Part shown: piece by piece, positions 24,004 through 33,460 of the stretch
Position numbering within the stretch: position 1 is the first letter of the stretch
Layout of the letters: each line of letters opens with the position of its first letter
Assembly: GCF_000691165.1 (NCBI RefSeq)
Contig: NZ_ASJD01000008.1
Coordinates: forward strand, 1 to 64,000
Direction: 5' to 3'
DNA: 64,000 nt
From: Bacillus safensis FO-36b
Lineage (GTDB): Bacteria > Bacillota > Bacilli > Bacillales > Bacillaceae
The notes under the pieces: model-generated
Told to the model about the DNA's origin: nothing
Database searches by the model: none
What the model saw: only the letters and a program-made list of their open reading frames with translations
Translations under genes and position numbers: made by a program

Positions 24004-24714
24004 ATGCCTGACCATATTGAAGTCATTCTTCGGACGATGTTTGCTTTTGCAATTTTATTTGGAGGAGCACGTCTTTTAGGAAAACAAACCATTGTGCAAA
24101 TGAATATTTTTGATTTTATAGCAGCCATCAGCTTAGGTTCAATTGCAGCGAACCTGGCGTTTAATACAACGCTCCCGCTTCAGCACACAACGATTTCCTT
24201 TGTGTCACTTGTCATGATTATTTATGTGATTTCCCTGCTTGCATTAAGAAGCCGGACGATGAGAGGGTTTATGGCTGGTAAACCAACCCTTGTCATACAA
24301 AATGGAAAAATTCTTGAAGCAAATATGAAAGGGATGAGATATACCCTTGATTATTTAAATCAACAGCTGAGAGAAAAAGACATCTTTGATATTAGCGAAG
24401 TTGAATTTGCGATGATTGAAACAGATGGGCATATGTCAGTGAAAAAATACCCTTTGTTTGAAAAAGTCACGCGGAAAGACCTTCATTTATTCATGGAGGC
24501 AGAGCGTTACATGCCGATTGAAGTCATCATGGACGGGAAACTTATCCAAAAGAACATACAAGAAAATCAATTAACAGAGCAATGGATAGAAGAAGAGCTT
24601 AAAAAAAGGCAGCTGTCCTTAAAGGACATTGTTTATGCTGTCCGTTCAAGTAATGGAAACTTATATATTGATACATATGACGACCATATTCATTCTCCAA
24701 TCGATCAGGAATGA
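24004..24714 (+). CDS. YetF/YdfS-like membrane protein (DUF421)
   Basis: 236 residues. ATG 24004 has AAAGGTGG 8 bases upstream; an in-frame GTG at 23992 overlaps that site. Three N-terminal membrane helices (to about residue 80) include GGARLLGKQTIVQMNIFDF, the family hallmark. A cytoplasmic domain follows (FMAGKPTLVIQNGKILEANM, ISEVEFAMIETDGHMSVKK). B. subtilis members such as YetF and YdfS are sporulation- or membrane-associated with no firm function. Confidence 0.85.
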   Translation: MPDHIEVILRTMFAFAILFGGARLLGKQTIVQMNIFDFIAAISLGSIAANLAFNTTLPLQHTTISFVSLVMIIYVISLLALRSRTMRGFMAGKPTLVIQNGKILEANMKGMRYTLDYLNQQLREKDIFDISEVEFAMIETDGHMSVKKYPLFEKVTRKDLHLFMEAERYMPIEVIMDGKLIQKNIQENQLTEQWIEEELKKRQLSLKDIVYAVRSSNGNLYIDTYDDHIHSPIDQE

Positions 24715-24882
24715 ATGTGTAGTGCTGATGACACCTGTGTGACACACATTTGACAATCTTTATAAGTCCTTTGGGTATCATACGACTAGGTAGCATTTCT
24801 TAATTATTATTATTTTCAGAAAATGTGATGACGGATTAAAATAAGTATGTTTAAGTATAAATAGATGAAATTAAAATATTAA

Positions 24883-24917
24883 TATAATATACCGAAGGCG
24901 GAATGAACGTTCATTCC
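24883..24917 (+). promoter_or_regulatory. fatR-CYP102 promoter with FatR-type palindromic operator
   Basis: -10 TATAAT at 24883-24888, followed by a perfect 18-bp palindrome GGAATGAACGTTCATTCC (24900-24917) over the expected start site and 25 bases before fatR. Position and symmetry fit the fatty-acid-responsive FatR repressor. Confidence 0.75.
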
Positions 24918-24942
24918 TATATTTTTATAAGGAGGGGATGAA

Positions 24943-25521
24943 ATGCCAGCAGTGACTGATAAACAAGAACAGATCATGAAGGCTTCGCTGGAACTATTTA
25001 TTGAACGAGGCTTTGACGGCACCACAATGCCGATGATTTCAAAAAGAGCAAACGTCGGAGCGGGCACCATTTACCGTTATTTCGACAGCAAGGAGGCGCT
25101 CGTCAATATTTTGTACCAGCGCAGTCTCTCAGCATTTATCGAAAAAATGAACACAAACAGTCCAGATCCAAAGTTAAGTATCCGGGCGTACTTTAAGCAT
25201 GTATTTTATTGCTTGGTTTTATTTACAAAGGAGAATCCAAGCGGCCTGTATTTCTTAGAGATTGATAAACGGTCTCATTACTTAGACGAGACGAGCAAAG
25301 AGAAAATGCAGCATTTGTTACATGAGCTATTCCTTATCTTTGAAGAAGGGAAAAAGGATGGAATACATCCAAATCTCTCAGGCAGAACCATTTTATCTAT
25401 TGTATTTGGTGCCTTCGTGCAGCTGCATAAACAAATTCTTGCAGAAGAAATAGAGCCAACGATTGATTTTTTAGAGGATATTGAGCAATGTTTATGGCGC
25501 GCCATCAGCGTTGCATCTTAA
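24943..25521 (+). CDS. fatR: FatR-like TetR-family repressor of the P450
   Basis: 192 residues. N-terminal TetR helix-turn-helix: ASLELFIERGFDGTTMPMIS and ANVGAGTIYRYFDSKEALVN. The C-terminal ligand domain is divergent. In B. subtilis FatR (YrhI/BscR) represses its own operon with the CYP102 gene and releases DNA on binding unsaturated fatty acids or their CoA esters. Here it directly precedes the P450 gene (21-base gap), behind the GGAATGAAC palindrome. AGGAGGGG precedes ATG 24943. Confidence 0.9.
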   Translation: MPAVTDKQEQIMKASLELFIERGFDGTTMPMISKRANVGAGTIYRYFDSKEALVNILYQRSLSAFIEKMNTNSPDPKLSIRAYFKHVFYCLVLFTKENPSGLYFLEIDKRSHYLDETSKEKMQHLLHELFLIFEEGKKDGIHPNLSGRTILSIVFGAFVQLHKQILAEEIEPTIDFLEDIEQCLWRAISVAS

Positions 25522-25542
25522 AGAGATAAAGGGAGTGGGCAT

Positions 25543-28500
25543 ATGAAGCAAACATCAATCATTCCAAAACCAAAAACATACGGACCTTTTAAAAATATTC
25601 CCCATATAAAAAAGGGAGAGCTTTCTCAAACCTTTTGGCGGCTGGCAGATGAATTAGGACCGATCTTTCAGTTTGAATTTTCAAATGCAACAAGTATTTT
25701 TGTTTCCAGCCATGAACTTGTCAAAGAAGTATGTGACGAGAGCCGTTTTGATAAATATATTGGGACTAGTCTGAGTAAAGTTAGAGCATTTTCAGGGGAT
25801 GGACTATTTACAAGCTGGACAGAAGAACCGAACTGGAGAAAGGCTCATCAAATTTTGATGCCTGCATTCAGCCAGCAGGCCATGAAGGGCTATCATGAAA
25901 TGATGCTCGATATTGCCACACAGCTTGTGCAAAAATGGCAAAGAACAGGCCGCGATGAAGAAATTGAAGTAGCTGAGGATATGACAAAGCTGACTTTAGA
26001 TACAATCGGCCTTTGCGGTTTTGATTTTCGCTTTAACAGCTTTTATAAAGAAAATCAGCATCCGTTCATCGACAGCATGCTGAAAGGTTTAAATGAAGCA
26101 ATGGAGCAGTCGAGCCGATTGCCAATTGCAGATAAACTGATGATCAAAAGAAGAAAAGAATTTGACCAGCATGTCGATTTTATGAAGAAATTAGTAGATG
26201 ACATTATTCAGGAACGAAGAAAACAAGATAAAACGGGCGATGATTTACTGTCTCTTATGCTGCATGCAGAGGACCCTGAAACAGGTGAACGTTTATCCGA
26301 TGAAAATATCCGTTATCAAATCATCACCTTCTTAATTGCAGGACACGAAACAACAAGCGGGCTGCTATCATTTGCGATTTATTTCTTACTGAAGAATCCA
26401 GAGAAATTAAAGAAAGCCGTCCAGGAAGCAGATGAGGTGCTGCAGGGCGGGCTTCCGGCATTTAAACAGGTGCAAAAGCTAAGCTACACTCGTATGGTGT
26501 TAAATGAAGCTCTCCGCCTCTGGCCAACAGCGCCTACGTTCTCTCTTTATGCGAAAGAGGACACAGTAATCGGGGGGAAATATCCGATTCAAAAGAATCA
26601 AAGTGTCTCTGTTCTGCTCCCTAAACTACACCGTGATCAAGCGGTATGGGGAGAGGATGCAGAAGACTTTAAACCAGAGCGGTTTATGCACCCTGAGAAA
26701 ATTCCGCAGCATGCCTATAAACCGTTCGGAAATGGCCAGCGTGCATGTATCGGTATGCAGTTCGCCCTGCATGAAGCTACGATGGTTCTCGCGATGGTTC
26801 TGCACAATTTAGAGTTAATTGACCACACATCTTATGAGCTAGATTTAAAAGAATCTCTCACAATTAAACCTAACGATTTTAAAATCAAAGTACGGCCAAG
26901 GAAGCAGCAATTCTTTATGGCACCACCGAAGGAAGAACCGAAGAAAAGCACCAAATCTAGTGAGTCAAAAGTGGCGAGTCACGGTACACCGCTGCTAGTT
27001 TTGTACGGATCAAATCTTGGCACAGCAAAGCAAATAGCGAACGAATTGGCTGAAGACGGGAAAGCAAAAGGGTTTGATGTGACCACTGCACCGCTTGATG
27101 ACTTTACACGCCAATTGCCAGATACAGGTGCTGTCCTCATCGTGACCGCTTCATACAACGGACATCCACCTGACAATGCGAAGCAATTTGTGGATTGGCT
27201 GGCGCAGGATGAGGAGCAGGATTTATCAAATGTGACATTTGCTGTCTTTGGATGCGGAGATCGAAATTGGGCGAGTACGTACCAGCGTATTCCTCGTCTG
27301 ATTGATGAAGCACTTGAAAGAAAAGGGGCGAAGCGTGTAACGGATATAGGTGAAGGCGATGCAGGCGGTGATATGGATGAGGATAAAGAAATCTTCCAGA
27401 AAACTGTCTTCGAACAGCTTGCAAAAGAATTTAAGCTCACCTTCAAAGAAAAAGGTAAGGAAAAACCAAACCTATCATTTGCTTATACTAATGAGCTAGT
27501 GGAACGTCCTGTAGCTAAAATATATGATGCCTTTTCAGCTGTTGTATTGAAAAATGAAGAATTACAATCAGAAAAAAACACACGGCAGACAAGACATATT
27601 GAATTAAAATTACCTGCTGGAAAAGCATACAAAGAAGGGGATCATATTGGGATTGTACCGAAAAATAGTGATGCACTCGTCCAGCGTGTGACCCGCCGCT
27701 TTAAACTAGATCCTGAGCAGCACATTAAGCTTTCATCTGAGAAAGAGGCAAGTCATTTACCATTAGATCAGCCGATTCCAATCAAAGAATTACTTGCCTC
27801 GCATGTTGAGCTTCAAGAGCCTGCAACACGTACACAGTTAAGAGAGCTCGCAGCACATACTGTATGTCCGCCTCACCGCGTGGAGCTTGAACAAATGGCT
27901 GGTGAAGCATATCAAGAAGCCATCTTAAAGAAACGAGTAACCATGCTGGATTTATTAGATCAATATGAAGCGTGTGAGCTGCCGTTTGTGCACTTTTTGG
28001 CGCTTTTACCAGGTTTGAAGCCGCGTTATTACTCGATTTCTAGCTCGCCAAAGGTAGATGAAGAAAAAGTCAGTATCACAGTGGCGGTTGTAAAAGGTAA
28101 AGCATGGAGCGGAAGCGGAGAATATGCCGGAGTCGCATCAACCTATTTATGTGGTTTGAAAGAAGGGGAAGAAGTAGCCTGCTTCCTGCATGAAGCGCAA
28201 GACGGATTCCAGCTGCCCCCTTCATCAGACATACCGATGATTATGATTGGACCAGGTACAGGAATCGCTCCATTTAGAGGATTTGTTCAGGCAAGAGAAG
28301 TGTGGCAGAAGGAAGGGAAGCAGCTAGGCGAAGCCCACCTATATTTTGGCTGCCGTCACCCTCAGGAAGATGATCTGTATTATGATGAAATGCAGCTTGC
28401 AGCGCAAAACGGAGTTGTCCATATCCATCGCGCTTATTCTCGTTACGATGAGCAAAAAGTATATGTCCAGCATTTGTTGAAAGAAGACGGCGGCATGCTG

Positions 28501-28686
28501 ATCGAATTGCTTGATCAAGGTGCTTATCTGTACGTGTGCGGAGACGGAAAAGTTATGGCCCCAGATGTAGAGGCTACACTGATCGATCTTTATCAAAACG
28601 AGAAACAATGCTCGAGAGAAGCAGCTGAAAAATGGCTGACAACCCTCGCAAATGACAATAGATATGTAAAAGATGTGTGGAGCTGA
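25543..28686 (+). CDS. cypB: CYP102 self-sufficient cytochrome P450 / NADPH reductase (P450 BM3 type)
   Basis: 1047 residues, the usual CYP102 length. Heme domain (1-~460): I-helix IAGHETTSG and heme-ligand loop FGNGQRACIGM with the Cys thiolate. FMN domain (~483-630): LYGSNLGTAKQIA and FGCGDRNW. FAD/NADPH domain (~660-1047): RYYSISSSP, GPGTGIAPFRGF and YVCGDGKVM. Catalyses subterminal hydroxylation of fatty acids with NADPH in one soluble chain. Co-transcribed with fatR; the B. subtilis counterparts are CypB (YrhJ) and CypD. A strong terminator follows. Which of the two it is orthologous to is set by the fatR linkage (cypB). Confidence 0.95.
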   Translation: MKQTSIIPKPKTYGPFKNIPHIKKGELSQTFWRLADELGPIFQFEFSNATSIFVSSHELVKEVCDESRFDKYIGTSLSKVRAFSGDGLFTSWTEEPNWRKAHQILMPAFSQQAMKGYHEMMLDIATQLVQKWQRTGRDEEIEVAEDMTKLTLDTIGLCGFDFRFNSFYKENQHPFIDSMLKGLNEAMEQSSRLPIADKLMIKRRKEFDQHVDFMKKLVDDIIQERRKQDKTGDDLLSLMLHAEDPETGERLSDENIRYQIITFLIAGHETTSGLLSFAIYFLLKNPEKLKKAVQEADEVLQGGLPAFKQVQKLSYTRMVLNEALRLWPTAPTFSLYAKEDTVIGGKYPIQKNQSVSVLLPKLHRDQAVWGEDAEDFKPERFMHPEKIPQHAYKPFGNGQRACIGMQFALHEATMVLAMVLHNLELIDHTSYELDLKESLTIKPNDFKIKVRPRKQQFFMAPPKEEPKKSTKSSESKVASHGTPLLVLYGSNLGTAKQIANELAEDGKAKGFDVTTAPLDDFTRQLPDTGAVLIVTASYNGHPPDNAKQFVDWLAQDEEQDLSNVTFAVFGCGDRNWASTYQRIPRLIDEALERKGAKRVTDIGEGDAGGDMDEDKEIFQKTVFEQLAKEFKLTFKEKGKEKPNLSFAYTNELVERPVAKIYDAFSAVVLKNEELQSEKNTRQTRHIELKLPAGKAYKEGDHIGIVPKNSDALVQRVTRRFKLDPEQHIKLSSEKEASHLPLDQPIPIKELLASHVELQEPATRTQLRELAAHTVCPPHRVELEQMAGEAYQEAILKKRVTMLDLLDQYEACELPFVHFLALLPGLKPRYYSISSSPKVDEEKVSITVAVVKGKAWSGSGEYAGVASTYLCGLKEGEEVACFLHEAQDGFQLPPSSDIPMIMIGPGTGIAPFRGFVQAREVWQKEGKQLGEAHLYFGCRHPQEDDLYYDEMQLAAQNGVVHIHRAYSRYDEQKVYVQHLLKEDGGMLIELLDQGAYLYVCGDGKVMAPDVEATLIDLYQNEKQCSREAAEKWLTTLANDNRYVKDVWS

Positions 28687-28696
28687 CAAAGAGGAA

Positions 28697-28722
28697 AGAC
28701 CGCCTATTAGGCGGTTTTTTTT
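28697..28722 (+). terminator. Terminator of fatR-cypB
   Basis: ACCGCC-TATTA-GGCGGT stem followed by eight T. Confidence 0.85.
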
Positions 28723-28876
28723 GTTCTCATAGAAAGAGATCGATAGAATGAAGATTGGGAAGATACAAAACACCTAATTTGGAAATGAAATATTTTGTAA
28801 AAAATAAGAATATTCTCTCATTTACTCCAATATGAAACAATCGTATGATTTTTGATATAGGACATAAAGGAGGAAT

Positions 28877-29788
28877 ATGATGAAAAAGGTGAAAATGTTA
28901 CTCCCTTCTCTTCTCGTTTTTGGTGCTTTAAGTGTGCCTAGTTTTGCCCATGCCGCATCGGATTCAGTACTAACGTCTGATTATGACATGGTGACTTCTG
29001 ATGGTAAAGTAATTTCTTCAAGTGATTTCCACAATGATACGAAAGCCCCCTCATCCTTTGACAAAGTGGATGATCTTTCTTCTACTGTTGGCGAAAAAGT
29101 AAAACCACTATCAAAATATTTAAAAGATTTTCAAACGAAAGTCGTCATTGGAGACGATGGTAGAACCAAAGTAGCAAATACAAGAGTGGCACCATACAAT
29201 TCGATTGCTTATATTACATTTGGCGGCTCAAGCTGTACGGGAACACTCATTGCTCCTAACAAAATTTTGACAAACGGACACTGCGTATATAATACGGCAT
29301 CGAGAAGCTATAGTGAGAAAGGGACTGTATATCCTGGTATGAATGATAGTACTGCGGTGAATGGTTCAGCAAAAATGACTGAGTTCTATGTGCCAAGCGG
29401 ATATATTAATACTGGAGCAAGCCAATATGACTTTGCCGTGATCAAAACCGATACGAACATTGGCAATACGGTCGGCTACCGATCCATCCGCCAGGTGACA
29501 AACTTGACTGGGACAACCATTAAAATCTCAGGATATCCTGGTGATAAAATGAGATCGACTGGCAAGGTGTCACAGTGGGAGATGTCAGGTCCTGTGACGA
29601 GAGAAGATACGAATCTAGCGTACTATACGATTGATACATTCAGCGGGAATTCAGGTTCTGCCATGCTGGATCAGAACCAGCAAATCGTTGGCGTTCATAA
29701 CGCTGGGTATTCAAACGGAACGATAAATGGCGGTCCGAAAGCGACAGCTGCTTTTGTTGAGTTTATAAACTATGCGAAAGCGCAATAA
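28877..29788 (+). CDS. Secreted glutamyl endopeptidase (trypsin-like serine protease)
   Basis: 303-residue precursor. Signal peptide with Lys-rich start and AHAA cleavage site around residue 27; a propeptide to about residue 88; the mature part begins near VVIGDDGRTKV, as in B. intermedius/B. pumilus glutamyl endopeptidase. Chymotrypsin-fold triad: His in TNGHCVY, Asp in YDFAVIK, Ser in TFSGNSGSAM. Cleaves after Glu (and Asp) outside the cell. Related to B. subtilis Mpr. AAAGGAGG precedes ATG 28877. Single gene with terminator. Confidence 0.92.
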   Translation: MMKKVKMLLPSLLVFGALSVPSFAHAASDSVLTSDYDMVTSDGKVISSSDFHNDTKAPSSFDKVDDLSSTVGEKVKPLSKYLKDFQTKVVIGDDGRTKVANTRVAPYNSIAYITFGGSSCTGTLIAPNKILTNGHCVYNTASRSYSEKGTVYPGMNDSTAVNGSAKMTEFYVPSGYINTGASQYDFAVIKTDTNIGNTVGYRSIRQVTNLTGTTIKISGYPGDKMRSTGKVSQWEMSGPVTREDTNLAYYTIDTFSGNSGSAMLDQNQQIVGVHNAGYSNGTINGGPKATAAFVEFINYAKAQ

Positions 29789-29795
29789 AAAATAG

Positions 29796-29828
29796 AGCTT
29801 GTTTCCTTCATAGGGGACAAGCTTTTTT
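29796..29828 (+). terminator. Terminator of the endopeptidase gene
   Basis: AGCTTGTTTCC pairs with GGGGACAAGCT, then a T run. Confidence 0.85.
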
Positions 29829-29993
29829 GTATGAATCGATTTGATAGGATTCATATTTCTAACCTGAGAGATTTGAGATTGAGAGCCTCATCATTTTTTT
29901 CTCATGTCATCTGCGCACCACTCATACATTAAAATGACACATTTCCTTTCAGTCAAGATGATGCTTAAGATGGATGAGGAGGGTCACGCGCTT

Positions 29994-30428
29994 TTGAAGA
30001 TGAAAAGAGGCTGGATCGCTGCTGTCACCTTATGTTTTGTGATATGGATGGGCACGTTGTTAGGTGGATTTGGAGAGAAGCAGGCAGCAAAAGGGGCTGA
30101 TCGATATGATCATGTCGTTCAATTTCCAAAGGAAAGGTACCCTGAAACAGGCAGTCATATTCAAGAAGCCATTCGAAAAGGGCATTCAGATGTGTGTACC
30201 ATTGACCGAAATGGAGCAGATGCCCGCAGGCAAGAATCATTAAAAGGAATTCCGACAAAACCTGGCTTTGACCGGGATGAATGGCCAATGGCGGTTTGTC
30301 TTGAGGGAGGAAAAGGCGCAAGCGTTCAATATGTCAGTCCATCTGATAATAGGGGAGCAGGCTCATGGGTCGGCCACCAAATCAGCAGGTTTCCTGATGG
30401 GAAAAGAATATTATTCATTGTGAAATAA
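29994..30428 (+). CDS. nucB: NucB-type secreted DNase
   Basis: 144 residues from TTG 29994, chosen because GAGGAGGG (29976-29983) sits 10 bases upstream; ATG 30000 and ATG starts further upstream have no site. Signal/TM segment ([20 protein letters not shown]), then the NucA/NucB nuclease domain: [49 protein letters not shown] and [16 protein letters not shown] with candidate catalytic Asp/Glu. In B. subtilis NucB degrades extracellular DNA, is made in the mother cell during sporulation, and disperses biofilms. Confidence 0.9.
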   Translation: MKMKRGWIAAVTLCFVIWMGTLLGGFGEKQAAKGADRYDHVVQFPKERYPETGSHIQEAIRKGHSDVCTIDRNGADARRQESLKGIPTKPGFDRDEWPMAVCLEGGKGASVQYVSPSDNRGAGSWVGHQISRFPDGKRILFIVK

Positions 30429-30434
30429 ATCGGA

Positions 30435-30466
30435 AAGAGTCTCCCTAGAGTGGGGGGCTCTTTTGT
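30435..30466 (+). terminator. Terminator of nucB
   Basis: AAAGAGTCTCCC pairs with GGGGGGCTCTTTT across a TAGAGT loop. Confidence 0.75.
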
Positions 30467-30573
30467 TTATCATCAGAGCCTATTCGAGCTAGCAGGGACA
30501 AAAGATTCAGTGGTACAATCAATCTATAAGGTACAAAGACTGACAAGAAGAAAATGTGAAGGGACATTTGCTT

Positions 30574-31422
30574 ATGGATAAGAACCGTGCATTATACGAT
30601 TTTTTTATGCAGCATGCAGAGGAGCTGACCGAAACATGGTATGAATCAATTGAGGACGATGATCCAGAATCCATATATCGTTCAACAGATTCCAGCATCA
30701 TATCAGAGCTAAAACGGCAGAATCAAGATTATTACCAGCATTTTATACGAGCTATTATTGAAGATAAGACGTATTTACATACTGAATTTAAAAAATGGTC
30801 TGAGGAATTAGCCAGTGACCCAAAGCATTTAAATACACCATTAGATTATGTCGTGAGAGAATACATGTCCAATCAAAGAGTGGTTCTGCATTACTTAAAA
30901 GAATTTATCAAACAGCGTCAAGATGAAATTGATATTGACCGCATCTTTTATTGGTATGATTTAATTTCCGAAGCGTTTAATATTTCAATCCATGTGTTTA
31001 TCCAGCAATATGTGAAAAATACAACCGAAAAACTCGTGGCTCAAAGAGATATGATTTACGAATTGAGCTCACCGGTGATTGTCTTAAAAAGCCAGATTGC
31101 GTTATTGCCTTTAGTAGGTGACATTGACACAGCGAGAGCAAAGATTATTTTAGAAAATACGCTAAATCAGTGCTCGCAAAAAGGTGTTCAGCATTTATGT
31201 ATTGATCTATCGGGTGTGGTCATTATTGATACAATGGTGGCTCATCAAATCTTTGATCTTGTCACGTCACTTCGGTTAATTGGAGTAGAGACGACCATTT
31301 CAGGGATTAGACCAGAAATTGCCCAAACAGCAGTGCAGCTCGGGCTTCCTTTTAATGAATTTCGCACGGCATCATCACTTGCTCACGCGCTGGACCGCAT
31401 GACTGAATTTTCTCCAAAATAA
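30574..31422 (+). CDS. RsbR paralogue, stressosome sensor with STAS domain
   Basis: 282 residues from ATG 30574 with GAAGGGA about 10 bases upstream. N-terminal non-heme globin-like sensor domain (residues ~1-150) is followed by a C-terminal STAS domain (ELSSPVIVLKSQIALLPLVG, QHLCIDLSGVVIIDTMVAHQ). The Thr in VIIDTM matches the RsbT-phosphorylated site of RsbR proteins. Such paralogues assemble with RsbS into stressosomes that trigger sigma-B. It most resembles my memory of RsbRD (YqhA), but I do not assign a symbol. Confidence 0.87.
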   Translation: MDKNRALYDFFMQHAEELTETWYESIEDDDPESIYRSTDSSIISELKRQNQDYYQHFIRAIIEDKTYLHTEFKKWSEELASDPKHLNTPLDYVVREYMSNQRVVLHYLKEFIKQRQDEIDIDRIFYWYDLISEAFNISIHVFIQQYVKNTTEKLVAQRDMIYELSSPVIVLKSQIALLPLVGDIDTARAKIILENTLNQCSQKGVQHLCIDLSGVVIIDTMVAHQIFDLVTSLRLIGVETTISGIRPEIAQTAVQLGLPFNEFRTASSLAHALDRMTEFSPK

Positions 31423-31453
31423 AAACCAGGCCGATGAACGGCCTGGTTTTTAT
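31423..31453. terminator. Bidirectional terminator
   Basis: AAAAACCAGGCC / GGCCTGGTTTTT, 12-bp perfect stem between convergent genes. Confidence 0.9.
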
Positions 31454-31996
31454 TTAGATGACAGCGTCAATTTGTGTGACTTTCCAATCTTTTTGTACTT
31501 TTTCGTACGTTACAGTTCGTTTTACTTTGCGTCCATCAAGTGTTGGGACTGTGAATTCATATGTGCGGACCGCTTGATTTTTTGAAACAAGTTTAGGTGT
31601 GGCTTTTTCCCAATTGAGCATGTTGTCTCCGTCACCGACTGGAACAGCCATTTTGCCTTTATGAACAATGAACTGATAATCTTTTAAACCATGTTTGATG
31701 GCATCTTGAGTGAAAACTTGAGATAGGTAGCTGTTTAATTTTTTCTTTGTATCAAATGTTTTAGAAAGATAGTTGTATGTCATATCTTTATAGGTAAATG
31801 ATTTTAATTTGACATTAGAATGGTCTTTAATTTTGTAGCCTGACATTGCACTCCAAAAATGTTCTCTTGCATCAAGGGCAATATGTAACGCTTCTTTATT
31901 TGTCAAAGCGGCTGATTTCTTGGAAGCGGCCAATGTTGTTGTTTGTAATGAGATCATAAGCATAATAGCTGTTAATAAAACAAATAATTTTTTCAA
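31454..31996 (-). CDS. iseA: IseA-like secreted inhibitor of DL-endopeptidases
   Basis: 180-residue precursor with signal peptide (MKKLFVLLTAIMLMISL..LAA). The mature part begins NKEALHIALDAREHFWSAMSG, which strongly recalls B. subtilis IseA (YoeB, 181 aa). IseA binds and inhibits LytE/LytF/CwlO-type cell-wall hydrolases outside the cell, moderating lysis. A WalR-type direct repeat lies upstream (32051-32067), as for B. subtilis iseA, which WalR represses. AAGGAGGC precedes ATG 31996. Confidence 0.82.
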   Translation of the reverse strand: MKKLFVLLTAIMLMISLQTTTLAASKKSAALTNKEALHIALDAREHFWSAMSGYKIKDHSNVKLKSFTYKDMTYNYLSKTFDTKKKLNSYLSQVFTQDAIKHGLKDYQFIVHKGKMAVPVGDGDNMLNWEKATPKLVSKNQAVRTYEFTVPTLDGRKVKRTVTYEKVQKDWKVTQIDAVI

Positions 31997-32031
31997 GGCG
32001 ATTGCCTCCTTTTCTCAATGAAAACTTCTTA

Positions 32032-32067
32032 TGTTACAAATGTTACAATAATTACAGTGATATTACA
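32032..32067 (-). promoter_or_regulatory. WalR box cluster upstream of iseA
   Basis: On the minus strand, TGTAAT-N5-TGTAAT (32067-32051) fits the WalR consensus TGTWAH-N5-TGTWAH. Two more TGTAAC half-sites follow at 9-bp steps (about 32047-32033). Confidence 0.7.
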
Positions 32068-32292
32068 AGTATTAAATCTAAATGTTTTTTTATTTCTTTT
32101 GTTTCTAATTATATAACGTTTGAGGGAGACAAAAAGTTTTCATTTTTTTTATTTTTCTTCTTAATCATTATTTAACCGTTCTAAAGAAGAACGAAACGTC
32201 TTTTGGAAAAATTTCTATTTAGACGTTTAACACTCTTTTTTATTTATGACATATACTGTCGTGATGAAAGTCTAAAGAAAGTGGTGTTTCGT

Positions 32293-32736
32293 ATGTATCA
32301 ACCGTATGAAGATATGTGGAATGGTTACTCATATGATAGGCAGATGCAGGGATTGCCATCGATTTCTATTCCTCAAATTGGAGGTTTTCCTGGGTTTCCG
32401 ATTGGAGGAGGTACTTGGCCAGGTCAAGGGTCAGGCGGGCAATCGGCACCGCCAGCTCCGCCGCAGCATATCATTTCGCAGTATCAGCAAGCGCTCTCTC
32501 AGCCTCAAAGTATGCAGTCGCTTATATCTGCGCAAAGTGCAGGAGGCCATCAAGCTGTTCATTTTGCAGCGGGCTGTAATAGAAGATGGACGATTGTGCT
32601 TTTGAGAAACGGTCAAGTATTTTTAATGTTTGTCCTTTCCTCACAGCCATTTGGCAGAACAACTGGCTTTATATGGCCGAACTTTACTTTTGGCTCCTTC
32701 CCAAGTTCAAGTATTCTTGCATATTCCTGTGCATAA
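32293..32736 (+). CDS. Pro/Gly/Gln-rich protein of unknown function
   Basis: 147 residues from ATG 32293, with AAAGTGGTG upstream; a frame open from 32203 lacks a site. The N-terminal third is low-complexity (GGFPGFPIGGGTWPGQGSGG, then APPAPPQ). The C-terminal ~65 residues are ordered and hydrophobic (RRWTIVLLRNGQVFLMFVLS, TGFIWPNFTFGSFP). No signal peptide. Composition suggests a structural or spore-associated protein; family not recognised. Shares a bidirectional terminator with lexA. Confidence 0.75.
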   Translation: MYQPYEDMWNGYSYDRQMQGLPSISIPQIGGFPGFPIGGGTWPGQGSGGQSAPPAPPQHIISQYQQALSQPQSMQSLISAQSAGGHQAVHFAAGCNRRWTIVLLRNGQVFLMFVLSSQPFGRTTGFIWPNFTFGSFPSSSILAYSCA

Positions 32737-32737
32737 G

Positions 32738-32782
32738 AAAAAGCCGGTTTTCATCAGCTGCTGATGAAATACCGGCTTTTTT
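32738..32782. terminator. Bidirectional terminator between the Pro/Gly-rich gene and lexA
   Basis: Long hairpin: AAAAAGCCGGT...TTCATCAGC pairs with GCTGATGAA...ACCGGCTTTTT. Confidence 0.9.
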
Positions 32783-33402
32783 TAATGAATATTTCGAAAT
32801 ACGCCAATCACTTTACCTAGTATACTCACATTCTGTAAAATAATCGGTTCCATAGATGGATTCTCTGGCTGTAATCTAAAGTGTGTATTTTCTTTATAGA
32901 AACGTTTCACTGTCGCTTCATCTTCCTCTGTCATGGCGACCACAATATCTCCATTGTTAGCGGTGCTTTGCTGACGCACAATGACATAGTCCTTGTCCAA
33001 AATACCTGCATCAATCATACTTTCTCCCATAATTTCAAGCATAAACACTTGTTCGTCTGGTGCTGCAAAAGTCTCTGGAAGAGGGAAGTATTCTTCTACA
33101 TTCTCAACAGCTGTGATAGGAAGGCCGGCGGTTACTTTTCCGATGACTGGAACGTTCATTACAGCACTCTTTGGAATATTCATTTCCTCTTCATCTAGTA
33201 CTTCGATCGCTCTAGGTTTTGTCGGGTCTCTTCTTATTAAGCCCTTTGTTTCCAGTCTAGCTAAATGTCCATGGACCGTTGAACTGGATGCTAGACCGAC
33301 AGCTTCTCCAATTTCACGGACGGATGGGGGATAACCCTTGCTTTTTACTTCATCTTTGATGAATTTCAGGATATCGAGTTGTCTTTTTGATAGCTTCGTC
33401 AT
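32782..33402 (-). CDS. lexA: LexA, SOS repressor
   Basis: 206 residues from ATG 33402 behind GAGGTG; a GTG at 33411 would lie inside that site. N-terminal winged helix ([20 protein letters not shown] ... [13 protein letters not shown]). Self-cleavage site Ala-Gly in [11 protein letters not shown]. Catalytic Ser in [10 protein letters not shown] and Lys in DEATVKRF. Represses DNA-repair genes until RecA filaments stimulate cleavage. Divergent from yneA with LexA boxes in the shared 158-base region, so autoregulated. Confidence 0.98.
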   Translation of the reverse strand: MTKLSKRQLDILKFIKDEVKSKGYPPSVREIGEAVGLASSSTVHGHLARLETKGLIRRDPTKPRAIEVLDEEEMNIPKSAVMNVPVIGKVTAGLPITAVENVEEYFPLPETFAAPDEQVFMLEIMGESMIDAGILDKDYVIVRQQSTANNGDIVVAMTEEDEATVKRFYKENTHFRLQPENPSMEPIILQNVSILGKVIGVFRNIH

Positions 33403-33460
33403 CTTTTGCACCTCAAAACGTCAATTTTAAAGAAATTATAGCATGTTTTTCCTAACAGTA

